From the NCBI GenBank assembly GCA_945910005.1, contig OX246747.1, positions 31,233,489-31,297,488 of the forward strand: DNA of 64,000 nucleotides, read 5' to 3'. The translations under genes were made by a program, and so were the position numbers. Under the pieces are notes generated by a model that worked only from the letters and a program-made list of their open reading frames with translations, was not told where the DNA came from and did no database searches. Within the stretch, counting starts at the first letter, position 1. Each line of letters opens with the position of its first letter. Below, in pieces: positions 22,363 through 32,944 of the stretch. Source of the stretch: Isoperla grammatica (Eukaryota > Arthropoda > Insecta > Plecoptera > Perlodidae).

Positions 22363-22622
22363 TACATTCAAAGTTGTTCTGAATCGGCGTTGTTGATTCT
22401 GGCATTTGTCCGCACTGGTGTTCCCACGCACTGTCCAATCACTGATTCACATGTTTCATATTTAAAATATAGATCTTTGATTGGTTATCGGCGTTCACTC
22501 GTCGATGGTGTTCGGAACCTACAGGCTTGGTTTAGTCGCTTTAAATTAAAGTCCTCCCAATGAAAATCAGTCTTGTTACTGAGTGAGTAGACTCTATAAA
22601 TAGGAATGTATTTATTTATTTA
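22363..22622 (+). mobile_element. SINE-2 copy C, 5'-truncated
   Basis: Plus strand, starts inside the body ('ACATTCAAAGTTGTTCTGAA') and ends in TATTTATTTATTTATGG. Lacks the tRNA-like head. Confidence 0.9.
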
Positions 22623-22760
22623 TGGACGCACATACACACGTACATACACGTGCAAACATGCATATATACACGTATATACACGTGCAGACATGCACATGCA
22701 CGACAATATATGCACTATACAGACATACACGGACACACAAAAGCACGCACATCCACATAT
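22623..22760. repeat. Alternating purine-pyrimidine (ACGTATAC-type) microsatellite
   Basis: Degenerate CA/TG/TA alternation directly after the SINE tail ('ACACGTACATACACGTGC', 'TATATACACGTATATACACG'). Such alternation has Z-DNA potential (general knowledge). Confidence 0.75.
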
Positions 22761-23231
22761 AACTATTATACACCCCAACAACACGTCAAGGCAAGTAGCA
22801 GCAAGCACATACACACCAAGGCGTACATTGACTTAGGTAAGACAATGTGCAAGAGGTTGTAAGCTTTTTGATCGTCTGACGCAAGTTCTTGAACTCAAGC
22901 TCAAAAAAGCATCAATAATAACAACTATTGTTGTCTTTTACTAGGAAAACGCTCTCTTTGACGCGTAGATAAGCGTTGCGTGTTGATATCTACGAACGTT
23001 CTGGCGAAAAGATCTCAAAGCTAATAAAAACAACAATTAACAACAATTCAAGAATGCGCATTACATAAATTTTTCTAATTTCTATAGCTATTATACTTCT
23101 TGATATTGTTGAATGCAGTACAATGTGCGTTGCTAAGAATTATCGTTGCCATTCTGTCTAGTGTTTTGCCGTGGTCCGCCACCGTTACAACAGTTATTGA
23201 CAACATTTGAAATGTAATTTCTGCCTCTAAT
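22761..23231. other. No recognisable feature
   Basis: Unique-looking sequence; no gene seen. Confidence 0.5.
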
Positions 23232-23660
23232 ACGTATCAGATTGCGTTTACATTAGTATATTCGTGACCGGACAAAACTTTACTATAGGATAGCCACCTC
23301 ACATTTTGCCGTTACTGTGTTTTAGAAAAATATTTTCGAGTTACTTTTGTGTAACTTTGCCAATATTTATCAGATCGCCATTAAACGAACACATTCGTAA
23401 CCGGAAAAATCTGCAAAAAAATATGTCTATCTCACATTTTGCCACCATTTTGTTTACGAAAAATATTTTGCAGTAACTATGGTGTAACTTTGTAACTTTT
23501 CAAACGATTTTGCCTCAAAACTATACACCTTCAATCCACATCGAGGCTTGTGGATGATCCAAATTTCAAGTTGATCGGGCTTTCCGTTCGACCGCTATCC
23601 ACAGACATTAAAAAAATAAAATAAACAAACAAACAAAAAAACAGAACGAAGTGCCATAAG
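23232..23660 (+). repeat. Tandem duplication (~140 bp) followed by retroposon-like 3' end
   Basis: Units at about 23232-23365 and 23370-23500 share 'CAGAT(T/C)GC', 'CATTCGTAACCGG'-like, 'CTCACATTTTGCC' and 'TGTAACTTTG'. Then 'AATTTCAAGTTGATCGGGCT' and an (ACAAA)n tail near 23625, an arrangement I know from 3' ends of RTE-type LINEs. No RT sequence is attached. Confidence 0.5.
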
Positions 23661-24116
23661 AGTCTAGTGGAGACGCTCGCTTCGCTCGCTTAACTATATT
23701 CCGACTGCCTATGATGTGCTTTTATCCTTGATGAGTTCAAGAAGTTGAATGACAAAATGTGAGGCTTCAAGACGGAGCGGCAGCGCTGATGACGCTATCG
23801 CGTGCCGAGCGGGATATCCCGCTGCCACCTGTCTAGTTCCTAGCCGACGCATCAACCCGACCACCAATAATAGATGGGCGGCAGCCATTGTTGACAAATG
23901 ACGGCTTCCGTTGTTAATAAAATATTCCTTCAGGATAAGTTGGTCGCCGCTGCGGCAACTTTGTCATATGTCCACGGGTGGAGAGATAACGAATGGGGTT
24001 CGAGCTTTGTTGGAAGCTTTGCCTTCGAACTTTATAGACACGAACAGTCTGGTAGGTTCGATATGTATCGGTCTGATGTCAACGTTCTCATTACAATCAG
24101 AAATATCGATTTGATT

Positions 24117-24390
24117 GATATTTGGGCTTTAAGTCTCATATTTTTGCAACGTGGCTAATCGAGACGATGAATGGATGCAATATAAAAATGAATTATGATA
24201 TTTGGGTTTTACGACCCACATTTTTGCAACGTGGCTAATCGAGACGACGAATAAGTGAAATATGGGAATAAAGATATTTGGACCTTACGTCCCATATTTG
24301 TGTGCAGCTTGGCTAATCGAGACGATGAATGGGAGAAATATGAAGATGTTGGTGGAAAGGGGGCAAGGAGGAGGGCAGGGAGGAATCCCT
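24117..24390 (+). repeat. Three tandem copies of an ~80-bp retroposon 3'-tail motif
   Basis: Units near 24117, 24198 and 24274 each read as 'TTTGG(G/A)...TACGTCCCATATTT', 'TTGCAAC(G)TGGCTAATCGAG' and 'ACGATGAAT'. The same motif ends the retroposons at 27313 and 56800 ('GGGCTTAACGTCTCATA'). The last unit continues into the G-rich body 'GGGGGCAAGGAGGAGGGCAG'. Confidence 0.8.
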
Positions 24391-24399
24391 ACAGTAATT

Positions 24400-25730
24400 T
24401 TACTCCCTTTACACAAATAAATTGATAGAATTTATATTTAATTTAGTTACGACTGTCTGTCACCATTTACTAAGTGCAGAGAAAGATGGCAAAGAAGATT
24501 TTTGCCATACCATTGATTGAATGTCGCCGGGTGTACAAAGGTAAAACAATTTACATTATTGTAATCGACATACACAAATATTTAGCAAGCAATTAAAACA
24601 TAAACTAAACAGCTCCGTATAGCGGAGTACTTCACTTTCATGGAGGGGATGTGGGGGGAGGGTCCACGGAGAGGTCACACAGCTCCCGAACTTTCCCGAA
24701 GTGTTTCGGTTGAAATCGTTCACCCGTAGCTTTCCAAGGTAATGATCCTTTGTTTAAATAAATTAAAGCGACGTGTTTTGTTTTATTAATTGTTTAATTA
24801 AAGACTTTAATGGGTTTCATTTAGTTTCTTCTGTAACAAATTAAAAGTACACATCCAAAGAGAGAGAGAGAGAAAAGCGTAGCGTAGTGAGTTAAATGTA
24901 CCGAGCATGTTGAATGTTTCCACGAATACAGATTAACATGTTACAATCATGTTGATACAAACGCTTCTAACTTGCTGCTTTTCAACCACGTATATTTGTC
25001 AAACATATACATGAGCGTTTACTGAGAGAGAGGGGGTTGGGAGTGAGGGGGTGGGGTTTGGTGGTAGTTAACCTTTCCCTGAATCACTACAAACGATAAT
25101 GTCTATAGTAACTTTTTACAGGATGTGGCAACGTACCAAGATAATATAAGTTCATAAGTCGATGACAAATCTTAGCTTTGACATATCAGAAAATATATCG
25201 ATTGTCTCAGTTTTCCCCCTAAAAAACATTACATAACAAAGGTATTCCACATTGGTATGCCCCTTTAAGAATGACCTGATTATATTAAAAAAGTTCAGAT
25301 ATAATATGAGAATTATGAAAAATATGAAAATATAGTTTTCTTACAAATTGAATGTATTAGGATACATACATGTTCATTGCGATATTTTTCACGGAAAGTG
25401 GGCAAAGCATTGAGGTAATTGAGGGAGCTTTGATCAAATCCCCCCCCCCCCCCCCTCCCCCCAGGTTGACGCCCTGGGCTCGAGCCTTTATAGATTATAC
25501 GCATGCAAACAATCTAATCAGTGTGTTTTTACGGCGGTACTTTTAGATAAATGAAAATGATCCGAACTCTTTTTAGATTGGTATTTGCTCGACCGACAGT
25601 AATATCGTCAACTTGCGTGTCTCGTTCCTAACAACACTGTATACCAACAATCTCAAGCAACTAGAAACTAGGACGCTTGTGTTTATATTATAGTTTTACA
25701 CGCGTTCCTCTCATCAACGGAACCATTTTG
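24400..25730. other. No recognisable gene
   Basis: AT-rich sequence with a short (GA)n at about 24868, a G-rich patch near 25030, and a C16 run at 25440-25455. Confidence 0.5.
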
Positions 25731-26105
25731 AAATGTCCATCTTAAAACGCCTGTCGCGTGTTGATCATAATGTCCGGTAGAAAGTCGGTTTAGTCTAATG
25801 TGTAGGGAACATGGCGACTAACACGTGGCGAGTGACGCTGGCGCTATCTAGAAGCAAGGTCTGGAACCGATACGTGGCGAGCGACTCTGGCGCTATCTAG
25901 TAGCAAGGTCTGGAACCGATACGTGGCGAGCGACTCTGGCGCTATCTAGTAGCAAGTTCTGCAACCAATCAGTAATGAAATATCATCTTAAATCGCCTGT
26001 CGCGTGTTACGCATAATGTCCAGTAGTCTTATGTGTAGGGAACATGGCCGCTGACACGTGGCTAGTGACTCTGGCGCTATCTAGTAGCAAGTTCTGGAAC
26101 CAATC
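25731..26105 (+). repeat. Hierarchical tandem repeat: 49-bp units inside a ~245-bp duplication
   Basis: 49-bp unit 'ACGTGGCGAGCGACTCTGGC' + 'GCTATCTAGTAGCAAGGTCT' starts at 25823, 25872 and 25921, and a fourth at about 26055. The upstream segment 'CGCCTGTCGCGTGTT...CATAATGTCC' is itself duplicated (25750 and 25993), so the short array expanded inside one half of a larger duplication. Confidence 0.88.
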
Positions 26106-27202
26106 AGTATAATGCATGTTATATCATAAAATGAACACTAAAAATAAAGACCATACACTCTTGTAACAAATGTGAAAATGCTAGACGTGATCGATACTTT
26201 AAGTTTGCCACGCTACTAAATATTAAAGTTGACAATCGACATCGTTTAATAGATTATCGATTAATAATCGAAGTCGATGCGAACTTTCGACCTCTATTTT
26301 TTTTTATATAAAACATGGAATCGCTTTTTATATGAAATATTAATTAAAAAACAATATTTAACGTAACAAATACAGAGTGTAAATGTATTCAGAATTTGAA
26401 ATACAATATTTTTGGTCGACTAATTTTCCATTTTGCCATTTAGGTCTCACTAATTTTGAGTTTTGAATTCTTGTTTCTCGTTAAGGCAGCCTGAGGCTAC
26501 AATGCCAGCTACTAGACCATTGACGTCACTACAAAAAAGCCAACCACAGAAGAGATTACAATTAAAAACTTAACTCTTTTCAAATTTAATTGATCAACTT
26601 TTATTTCTACGGTCGATATCGATATTTTAGATTTCGATGTCGACGTTGTAATTTTACATCGACAGCAACTTTACGTTTCATTACTGTACACATTTTACTC
26701 TTCCTTCATTCCAATATTCGTCTACAGACATAATTATCCCTGCCCGTTGCTTGGCAACACTTTTCTTTTTATAACAAATTACCGACTAAAGAAAATTTGA
26801 TTACGTGTGGGCTTCCATTCCACATTGTAACTACGTAGCTTCCTTCTCACTGGTATACTTAGCGTGTATACGTTTATCTTCAACTTACACTGACGCCAAA
26901 GTGAATAACTTTCCTCATAGTCATGAGCTTCTCATGAGCTTGATAAATGACGTCAGAACTTTGTTTCCACGCAAGCTTCCCATCCAACTCTGCTCGCTCG
27001 CTCAAATTGAAAGTACACACTTTGTGAACGTGCCCGTCCGCCTTCTAATACGCCCGCCGCGTACACGTGCACTCAACTGAGGGTACGTTCCGAAACTAGC
27101 TGAATATGCCATTTCCGTGCTGAGGCCGTTCCGTAACCTCATACATTTTGTAACTAGACTGCTGCACACATAAAATGTAACTGTTTATGTTATGAATAAA
27201 TA
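26106..27202. other. No recognisable gene
   Basis: Nothing repeated or coding is recognised. A 91-codon frame at 26805-27080 has no known domain. Confidence 0.45.
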
Positions 27203-27307
<105 letters not shown>

Positions 27308-27312
27308 TGATT

Positions 27313-27690
27313 TATTGATTGATTGATTAATGGGGCTTAACGTCTCATATATTTGCAACAATGGCTAATCGAGACGATGAGTGGGGGATAATGAAGATGA
27401 GAAAGATGATGATGAAGAATAAAGCCACATCCGAATCAGATCCATTGTGCGTCGCGTGGGTCGTCGTACGGGAGTCCAGCAAGGGAGGGCAGGGCCAAGT
27501 GGGAGGAAAAATATTCAGTGAGACAGTGGGGGGCAAAGGGACAGGGTCTCCTTTTGTCGCCTCTTACGATTAGCAGAGTCACTTTGAGCCTATTCTACCC
27601 CGGGCCGAGACGGGTCTCCTTTCGTCGCCTCTTACGACTAACAGAGTCACTCTGGGCCTATTCTTCCCCGGGCCCAGACGGGCCGTAACC
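27313..27690 (-). mobile_element. SINE-like retroposon with 'TCGCCTCTTACGA' body and (TTGA)n tail
   Basis: Minus strand: 5' region with 'GGCCCGTCTGGGCCCGGGG', 'AGTCGTAAGAGGCGAC' (this block duplicated at 27553-27610 and 27617-27675), a middle with 'TGGCCCTGCCCTCCCTTGCT', and a 3' end 'ATATGAGACGTTAAGCCCC' plus (AATC)n next to (TTA)n. The body recurs at 29925-30215. From general knowledge this block is frequent in molluscan repeats. No protein is encoded. Confidence 0.7.
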
Positions 27691-28552
27691 TCCTGAATAT
27701 CATAGACTGGGCGTTCCGTAACTTCCTACGCCAGCATATTCAGCATCATGAAAACGCCAGCCGGTTCGAGCGAGGGCATCTGCCAGCATTCACAAATCAT
27801 GGTGGCATTTTCAAAATGCAATCATTGAAAAGCTCGTCAAATTGTCAGGAGTTATATAATTTGTCCGTTATTTATACCACGCGTTGCAGGATTTTATTAT
27901 CTTTCATTTCGTATTTGTTATTATTCGAAAACGATTAGTTTTTTTTTTATTTCATTACAAATTTTTAGCGCGTATTTCCTCCATCTTTTCGCTTGCAGGC
28001 GTTCCGAAACACTTGATAAAATGTGACGCTGGGACGTGCTAGCTAGCTGATGCTGGAACCACATCATTTTCAGGAGGTTTCAGAATGTAACCTAAGCAAG
28101 ACAAGTTGATTGGATGTCCCATCTGTTTATATTACCATGTCACCGAGATCACCCGGCAAAGCCCTTAGAAAATCCTCTCGCCGACCAAAGCTCTTCTTCT
28201 CTTTCTTCGGCCTATACGGACGACGGAAATAAAACGCGATGGCTTTTTAAATTTCTAGCCGCAATTTTTTTTCTTTCCAGCTTTCTTGAAACCCCCAAGG
28301 GTGGTTCACCAGCTTTCACTTTCCCACTGCTTTCTTTCTGCGGGCTATTCTATCCCGCGCGCAGGTAGGGGTGTCCGGCAGGGTTGCACGTTCACTTGTG
28401 GGAGTCCCCATTGTGTATTCAGTGGCCTTGGAAATTTTGTTAGCGAGTCAGACGTGACTGTGGTACACCTTGTTATACTACGCGGCCACTAACAGACGTT
28501 AGCCTACTAACTGCTGTTAAGAATGTAACGTGAACGTAGCTAAAACTTAGTT
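27691..28552. other. No recognisable gene
   Basis: Unique-looking; frames at 28114-28368 and 28286-28492 show no domain. Confidence 0.45.
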
Positions 28553-28977
28553 GTGGCTCGTTGGTCCAGTGGTTAGCATCCCTGCTTCCAATGCAGAAAG
28601 TCCCGGCTTCATATCCCGCTTCAGGCAAGAGTTTTTACTATCTAATATGGATTCAATTCCATCACTTCTTGTGTTGGGAATAAGACAACGATGACTTTGG
28701 AGCCGTCCTAGCAACGAAGCACTCAATACATTCATAGTTGTTCTGAATCGGCCTTGTTGATTCTGGCATCTGTCCGCAGGTGTTCGCACTGTCCAATCAC
28801 TAATTCATATGTTTCATATTTGACTTATAGATCTTTGATCGGTTATCGCTCACTTGTCGATGGTGTTCGGAGCCTACAGGGTTAGTTCAGTCGCTTTAAA
28901 TTAAATTCCCCCACTGAAAATCGGTCTTCTTACTGTGTGGGTAGACTCTATAAATATGAATTAACTTATTATTTATT
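28553..28977 (+). mobile_element. SINE-2 copy D, full length (~425 bp)
   Basis: Head 28553-28625 with A box 'TTGGTCCAGTGGTTAGCATC', arm CTGC/GCAG and a mutated B box ('CGGCTTCATATCCC'); then the complete SINE-2 body and a T/A-rich tail 'TAACTTATTATTTATTT'. Best definition of family length in this window. Confidence 0.92.
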
Positions 28978-29458
28978 TACCAATCGTCTTATGATTTTCG
29001 TTGGGCCAACTTTAAATGTCAACAGTTTACGACAGCAAGGCAGTAAGTTGTCCTTGAATGAAACTAATGAGAAGGGGGTCCTTAATATTTAGAGGATCGT
29101 TGCAAGTCTAGATCAAAGCCATGTTATTTATACACAAAGATTGGGGTGGGCCATCACTCTACCTTTTTTCACAAAAGACAATTTTTTTTTTGCTTTTAAT
29201 TTTTGACAGCTCGTGTGTAAGTGTGTGTGTCCCAGGGTTGTACAAGGCCAGGGGACAACTGGCCCAATATAGTGGGCTGCGGTGGAGAGCTTTGGTCTCC
29301 CTGGACGCCTCAACGGAAGCGTCCATATCCGGTATAGCGAACAGTTATCCAATTACATCGTGTGTTTTTATCTACAGGGTGGATGAAAAGTAAAGTGTTC
29401 CTTCTCAGCTGAGACTTAATTGACTGACCACTGACGTCGAAAAGTGGGAATCACTGAG

Positions 29459-29700
29459 ATTGATTGATTGATTGATTCAGGTATTTTATCATGGCGGGAT
29501 TAAGGCCAGTGAGGCCTTATCTCCCATCAAAACACATCAGTTTTAAATAAATACAAGAAACTAAATTTAAGTGCAAAATACAAAATACAAAATAAAAAAT
29601 GCAAGAAAACAAAAAACAAAATTTAAGATACACAAATACATGTTCATAAGCTAAAATTCAAAATTAAAAAAAAAAAAAAATTTCATGAAACATTCACGAA
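29459..29700 (-). mobile_element. LINE 3'-end fragment of the 46-kb family
   Basis: Minus strand: (AATC)n tail at 29459-29477, then 'TAATCCCGCCATGATAAAA' and 'GATAAGGCCTCACTGGCC', shared with 45779-46030 and 46045-46120. An A-rich region with 'ATACAAAATACAAAAT' follows, as in the 45.8-kb copy. The 5' limit is uncertain. Confidence 0.8.
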
Positions 29701-29924
29701 ATGAGGGATTTCTTTCTATTTTGATATATTACTTTTTAACTAATTCATCCATTGCATGCATACATTAATTTTAGAAATAAAAAACAAAAGAAAACCAAAA
29801 AATAAAAAGAATAAGGAGAAACCAAGACAAAAAAGGCGAAAAGTAAGATCATGAAAGAACACGATTGTTGTTTCGTGGCTTACAATAACAACACCATAAT
29901 AATACGATCATGAATTAAATAGAC
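29701..29924. other. A-rich spacer, nothing recognised
   Basis: Low-complexity A-rich sequence. Confidence 0.5.
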
Positions 29925-30215
29925 CCATGCGGGGTGACTCTTCCAGTCGTAAGAGGCGACAAAAGGAGACCCTATCCTTCACCCCTTCCCCCCTTAACTG
30001 TCCCACTTAAGATTCCTCCTCCCACTTGGCCCTGCCCTCATTTGCCGTACATCTCTTATGACGACCCCCGCAATGTATAGAGACCATATTCTTCACCTCT
30101 ACCCCCCTCAACTGTCCCACTTGATTCCTCCTCCCTTGCCTTTGTCCCCTCTTGCCTTTGTCCTCCTTTGCCGGACATCCCTTATAACGACCCCCGCGAT
30201 GTACAACGGATCTGA
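29925..30215 (+). mobile_element. Retroposon body, tandemly duplicated internally
   Basis: 'AGTCGTAAGAGGCGACAAAA' starts the segment (as on the minus strand at 27553-27690). Two versions of 'CTGTCCCACTT(AA)GATTCCTCCTCCC...GACGACCCCCGC(A/G)ATGTA' lie at about 29960-30090 and 30095-30215. No tail or head is preserved. Confidence 0.6.
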
Positions 30216-30557
30216 TTAGGAAAACGTCATAACTATGACCTAAACTAAATAATAATGTATTCAGTAGGTTTGAACACTGAACTGCTGAACCGTGCTTTGA
30301 AAATAACAGACCAGATACGCCTAGAACGAGCCAGATAGAATTATCAGCGAATCACAAATGTATGCATGTATGCCTCGATGAACACTTTGTTACCTACTTA
30401 CCCTCCCTATTGTTTCCTAGTGTTCGAGGGGGAGGGGGGAGGGGGGGATGAGGGGTAGTGACGTCATTGTCGACTATTGGCTGACGTTACATGAACGCAA
30501 TTAAAGAGTGATCTGTGAGTGACTGACTAAATTAACATCTATCAAAAGCGTTTCCGA
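30216..30557. other. No recognisable feature
   Basis: Unique-looking apart from a G-rich patch near 30430. Confidence 0.5.
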
Positions 30558-30878
30558 ATTCATAGGTTGCACGTACGTCACATCTTTGCGCGCGGCGGCC
30601 ACATTTGTGATCAAACTTTGACGTTGCCATGGAGAAACAATTGAAGGCCGTTGTGGTAGAACACAGATATTCTTAGTTCATTAAAATGTAGCCTGTTTTT
30701 GAAATAAAATTGGTATGTGTGGTATTTTTTAATTTTTTTATTACTAATGATTACTATTTTAAATTCTAAATAAGGCTTATTTATTAAATTTGAATAGTAT
30801 TTTCCAATTGTCTAAGATTGGTTCTCACCAATTGTGTCGCAATCATGGCCGCTGTGACGTCACGTGGGAACTATGAAT
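30558..30878. mobile_element. 321-bp TIR element
   Basis: Ends ATTCATAGGTTGCACGTACG and the complement of ATTCATAGTTCCCACGTGAC; the inverted match continues as 'TCACA...CGGCGGCCAC' and 'GCGGCCATG'. Resembles the 367-bp element in its subterminal 'CACGTGACGTCACA...GGCCA' block, so the two may be related. Confidence 0.8.
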
Positions 30879-31031
30879 ACTCGGCGCTAGATCCACCATA
30901 TCAAGTGGAAGGTCATCCGTCAACCCCTAGCGGAAGTTCGGTAAACCTCAAAGTCACGTATCGTCTCATGGACACGGAAATCGCTATTCTAGTGTCCACT
31001 ACAAAAAGTTAAATTTATAACTTAAAAGACT

Positions 31032-31182
31032 AAGGGCTGGTCTTACAATCTTCAAATAAGAAAGTTAAGAGTAGGATTTAAGCTTTTTTTAGGATTTCAA
31101 AACATTTGATTGGTGGTTGCCATGGTAAAAACAAGTTATTCGTCAACAAGGAAGTTAAAAGGAGATTGTAATACCGGGCCTA
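31032..31182. mobile_element. ~150-bp MITE
   Basis: Inverted ends AAGGGCTGGTCTTACAATCT and the complement of TAGGCCCGGTATTACAATCT. The inner segment 'GATTGGTGGTTGCCATGGTA' recurs at 17078. Confidence 0.75.
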
Positions 31183-31761
31183 AAAGTTTGATTAGATACA
31201 TTGACAATATAATAATTAAGATAGAATTCAAGAATAATTTGGTATTTTGCCGTTTTGAACCAGAATTAGTTTTGACAGATCAATTTATTTGTTTTACCGA
31301 ATGATTCTCCTATTTGAATAACAAGTGATTTTTAACGAGAAGATCTACTTAAGGGAGTTCGACGAGCGTCCGCCAGGGTATTTACATACCTTGGATCAAG
31401 TGTGTAAAGGCCTTCCCGCCTTCAAAACTTGCTCTTGTATAACCAAACCTTGGCCACCCCTATCGACTATGAAGCGAGGGAGGACGGAAAAGCCAGAGGG
31501 GCTCTTCTCTCATACAAATGAATTATCATATCGTCCTTTTGTTTTTCTAATCAATTTATCTTAATGTAATCGGTAGACATCCCCTTTCCCCTTCCCCGAA
31601 GACGAAAGTTTGTCTTTACGTCGTCCATCTTCATCGAAGTACTCTGCGTGCCAACCTAAGAAGCACCCCCTGACAATCACTAACCTCAAAGGGAGGCGAT
31701 GGTATTGTGGAGATCACAAATGTCAATAATCCCCATTATTCAGCAAAGCACTCATCGTCTC
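31183..31761. other. No recognisable gene
   Basis: A 79-codon frame at 31325-31564 has no recognisable domain. Confidence 0.45.
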
Positions 31762-31921
31762 AGGACCAGATTCACCAAACTTTTATCCCGCGATTTTCTG
31801 TTGCAAAAATGGCGCCCGGTAGAAGCCACCGTGCATTGTGTATGTAATGTTTGTTAAAACCATGGCAACCAATCCCAGATTAGCAAATCGGCCGATTAAA
31901 AAGTTTGGTGAATTCGGACCT
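31762..31921. mobile_element. 160-bp MITE
   Basis: Inverted ends AGGACCAGATTCACCAAACT and the complement of AGGTCCGAATTCACCAAACT. An isolated end of the same family ('TTTTGGTGAATTCGGACCTT') lies at 62266-62286. Confidence 0.85.
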
Positions 31922-32163
31922 CAGTCGGTACCGAGACAGCTGAACGTGAAGAATGTCACCTCGACTCGACTACGGACGGGTATCGCTCCCTGTATATAGA
32001 TAGGGATAGGTCCCCTTTTTGTATAACTGTGTGTCCACCCCGTTGACTGCCGCTTGAGATTTTAGACAAATTTAAAACTGTCAACAAAGGAGGCGACGGC
32101 TAAGTCGCCCGTCCTTTGTGTGTAGTGATTGGCAGGGTGCTTCTTATAGATTGGCACGCAGAA
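31922..32163. other. No recognisable feature
   Basis: Spacer before SINE-1 copy S3. Confidence 0.5.
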
Positions 32164-32171
32164 TAGAGGAA

Positions 32172-32450
32172 AATAATATAAATAATTGTTTGTAGGAATA
32201 CCCGTTATAGGGTGCACACCAGCTTTACCTGATGTGCCCCTCTTCAGGTGTCTAACTAGGTTATTAGGGTGTTTGGATAGCTGGGAAGGAATGCCCGAGG
32301 GCTAATAGTATCACTCAGTCCCAGAATTCGCCTTTACGACTGAGGAAAACCTCGGAGAAAACCTTCAGTCAGGACTGCCAGTGGCCGGAACCGAACCGGC
32401 GACCTCCCGAATTAGAGTCTGGTGTCTTACCGCTGAGCCACCTCTATCGG
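32172..32450 (-). mobile_element. SINE-1 copy S3 with target duplication
   Basis: Complete minus-strand copy: head with A box 'GGTGGCTCAGCGGTAAG' and B box GGTTCGGTTCC (one change), body, and AT-rich tail. Flanked by TAGAGGAA at 32164-32171 and 32451-32458, a target-site duplication that fixes both ends. Confidence 0.95.
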
Positions 32451-32620
32451 TAGAGGAACATTGTAGAGTGTAGGTTGAAGTACAGTGGAACGCGCAGCGC
32501 TGTGACGGTTAAGCCGACAACTGGGTTTATATAAATCATGTTTGATATTTATTGTTGTGAAGCTTAGCGTCTCGTGCAAGTGCGTGCAACAAGAGCCTAC
32601 GTGCACGATGAGTTATGACC

Positions 32621-32642
32621 GGGGGGGGGGGGGGGGGGGGGG
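32621..32642. repeat. G22 homopolymer
   Basis: Longest G run in the window. Confidence 0.9.
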
Positions 32643-32817
32643 AGGGGCACGTTGCCTTCCTGTGTGGAAAATATTAATCAGGTGAAATGATCTAGTAAAT
32701 AGATTACTCGAACAGTGAATTCACTTTGGTTGTTTACTTAGGGCGTGTTTGATTTGGAAGGTCACAAATTTGTTGACTTGTGTACTTGACTCGTGAACTA
32801 CACAACTTGATTTAATT

Positions 32818-32944
32818 CATAGTCGTCCCCGCCCCCTAGGGGCGCCCTTTATTGCCAAGGTAACAGTTTCATGCATGTTATTTCCCATATAGAATACTAA
32901 TCCATAGCAACAATGGGCGCCCCTAAATGTAGGGGCCGACTATG
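32818..32944. mobile_element. 127-bp hairpin MITE, copy 1
   Basis: Ends CATAGTCGTCCCCGCCCCCT and the complement of CATAGTCGGCCCCTACATTT, then 'GGGGCGCCC' and 'TTGCCAAGG' versus 'TTGCTATGG'. Copy 2 at 60639-60791 is much more symmetrical. Confidence 0.85.

Noticed and set aside
24868..24877. Short GA run as further evidence of LINE targeting
   Set aside because: No LINE sequence adjoins it; it is merely a five-unit microsatellite.
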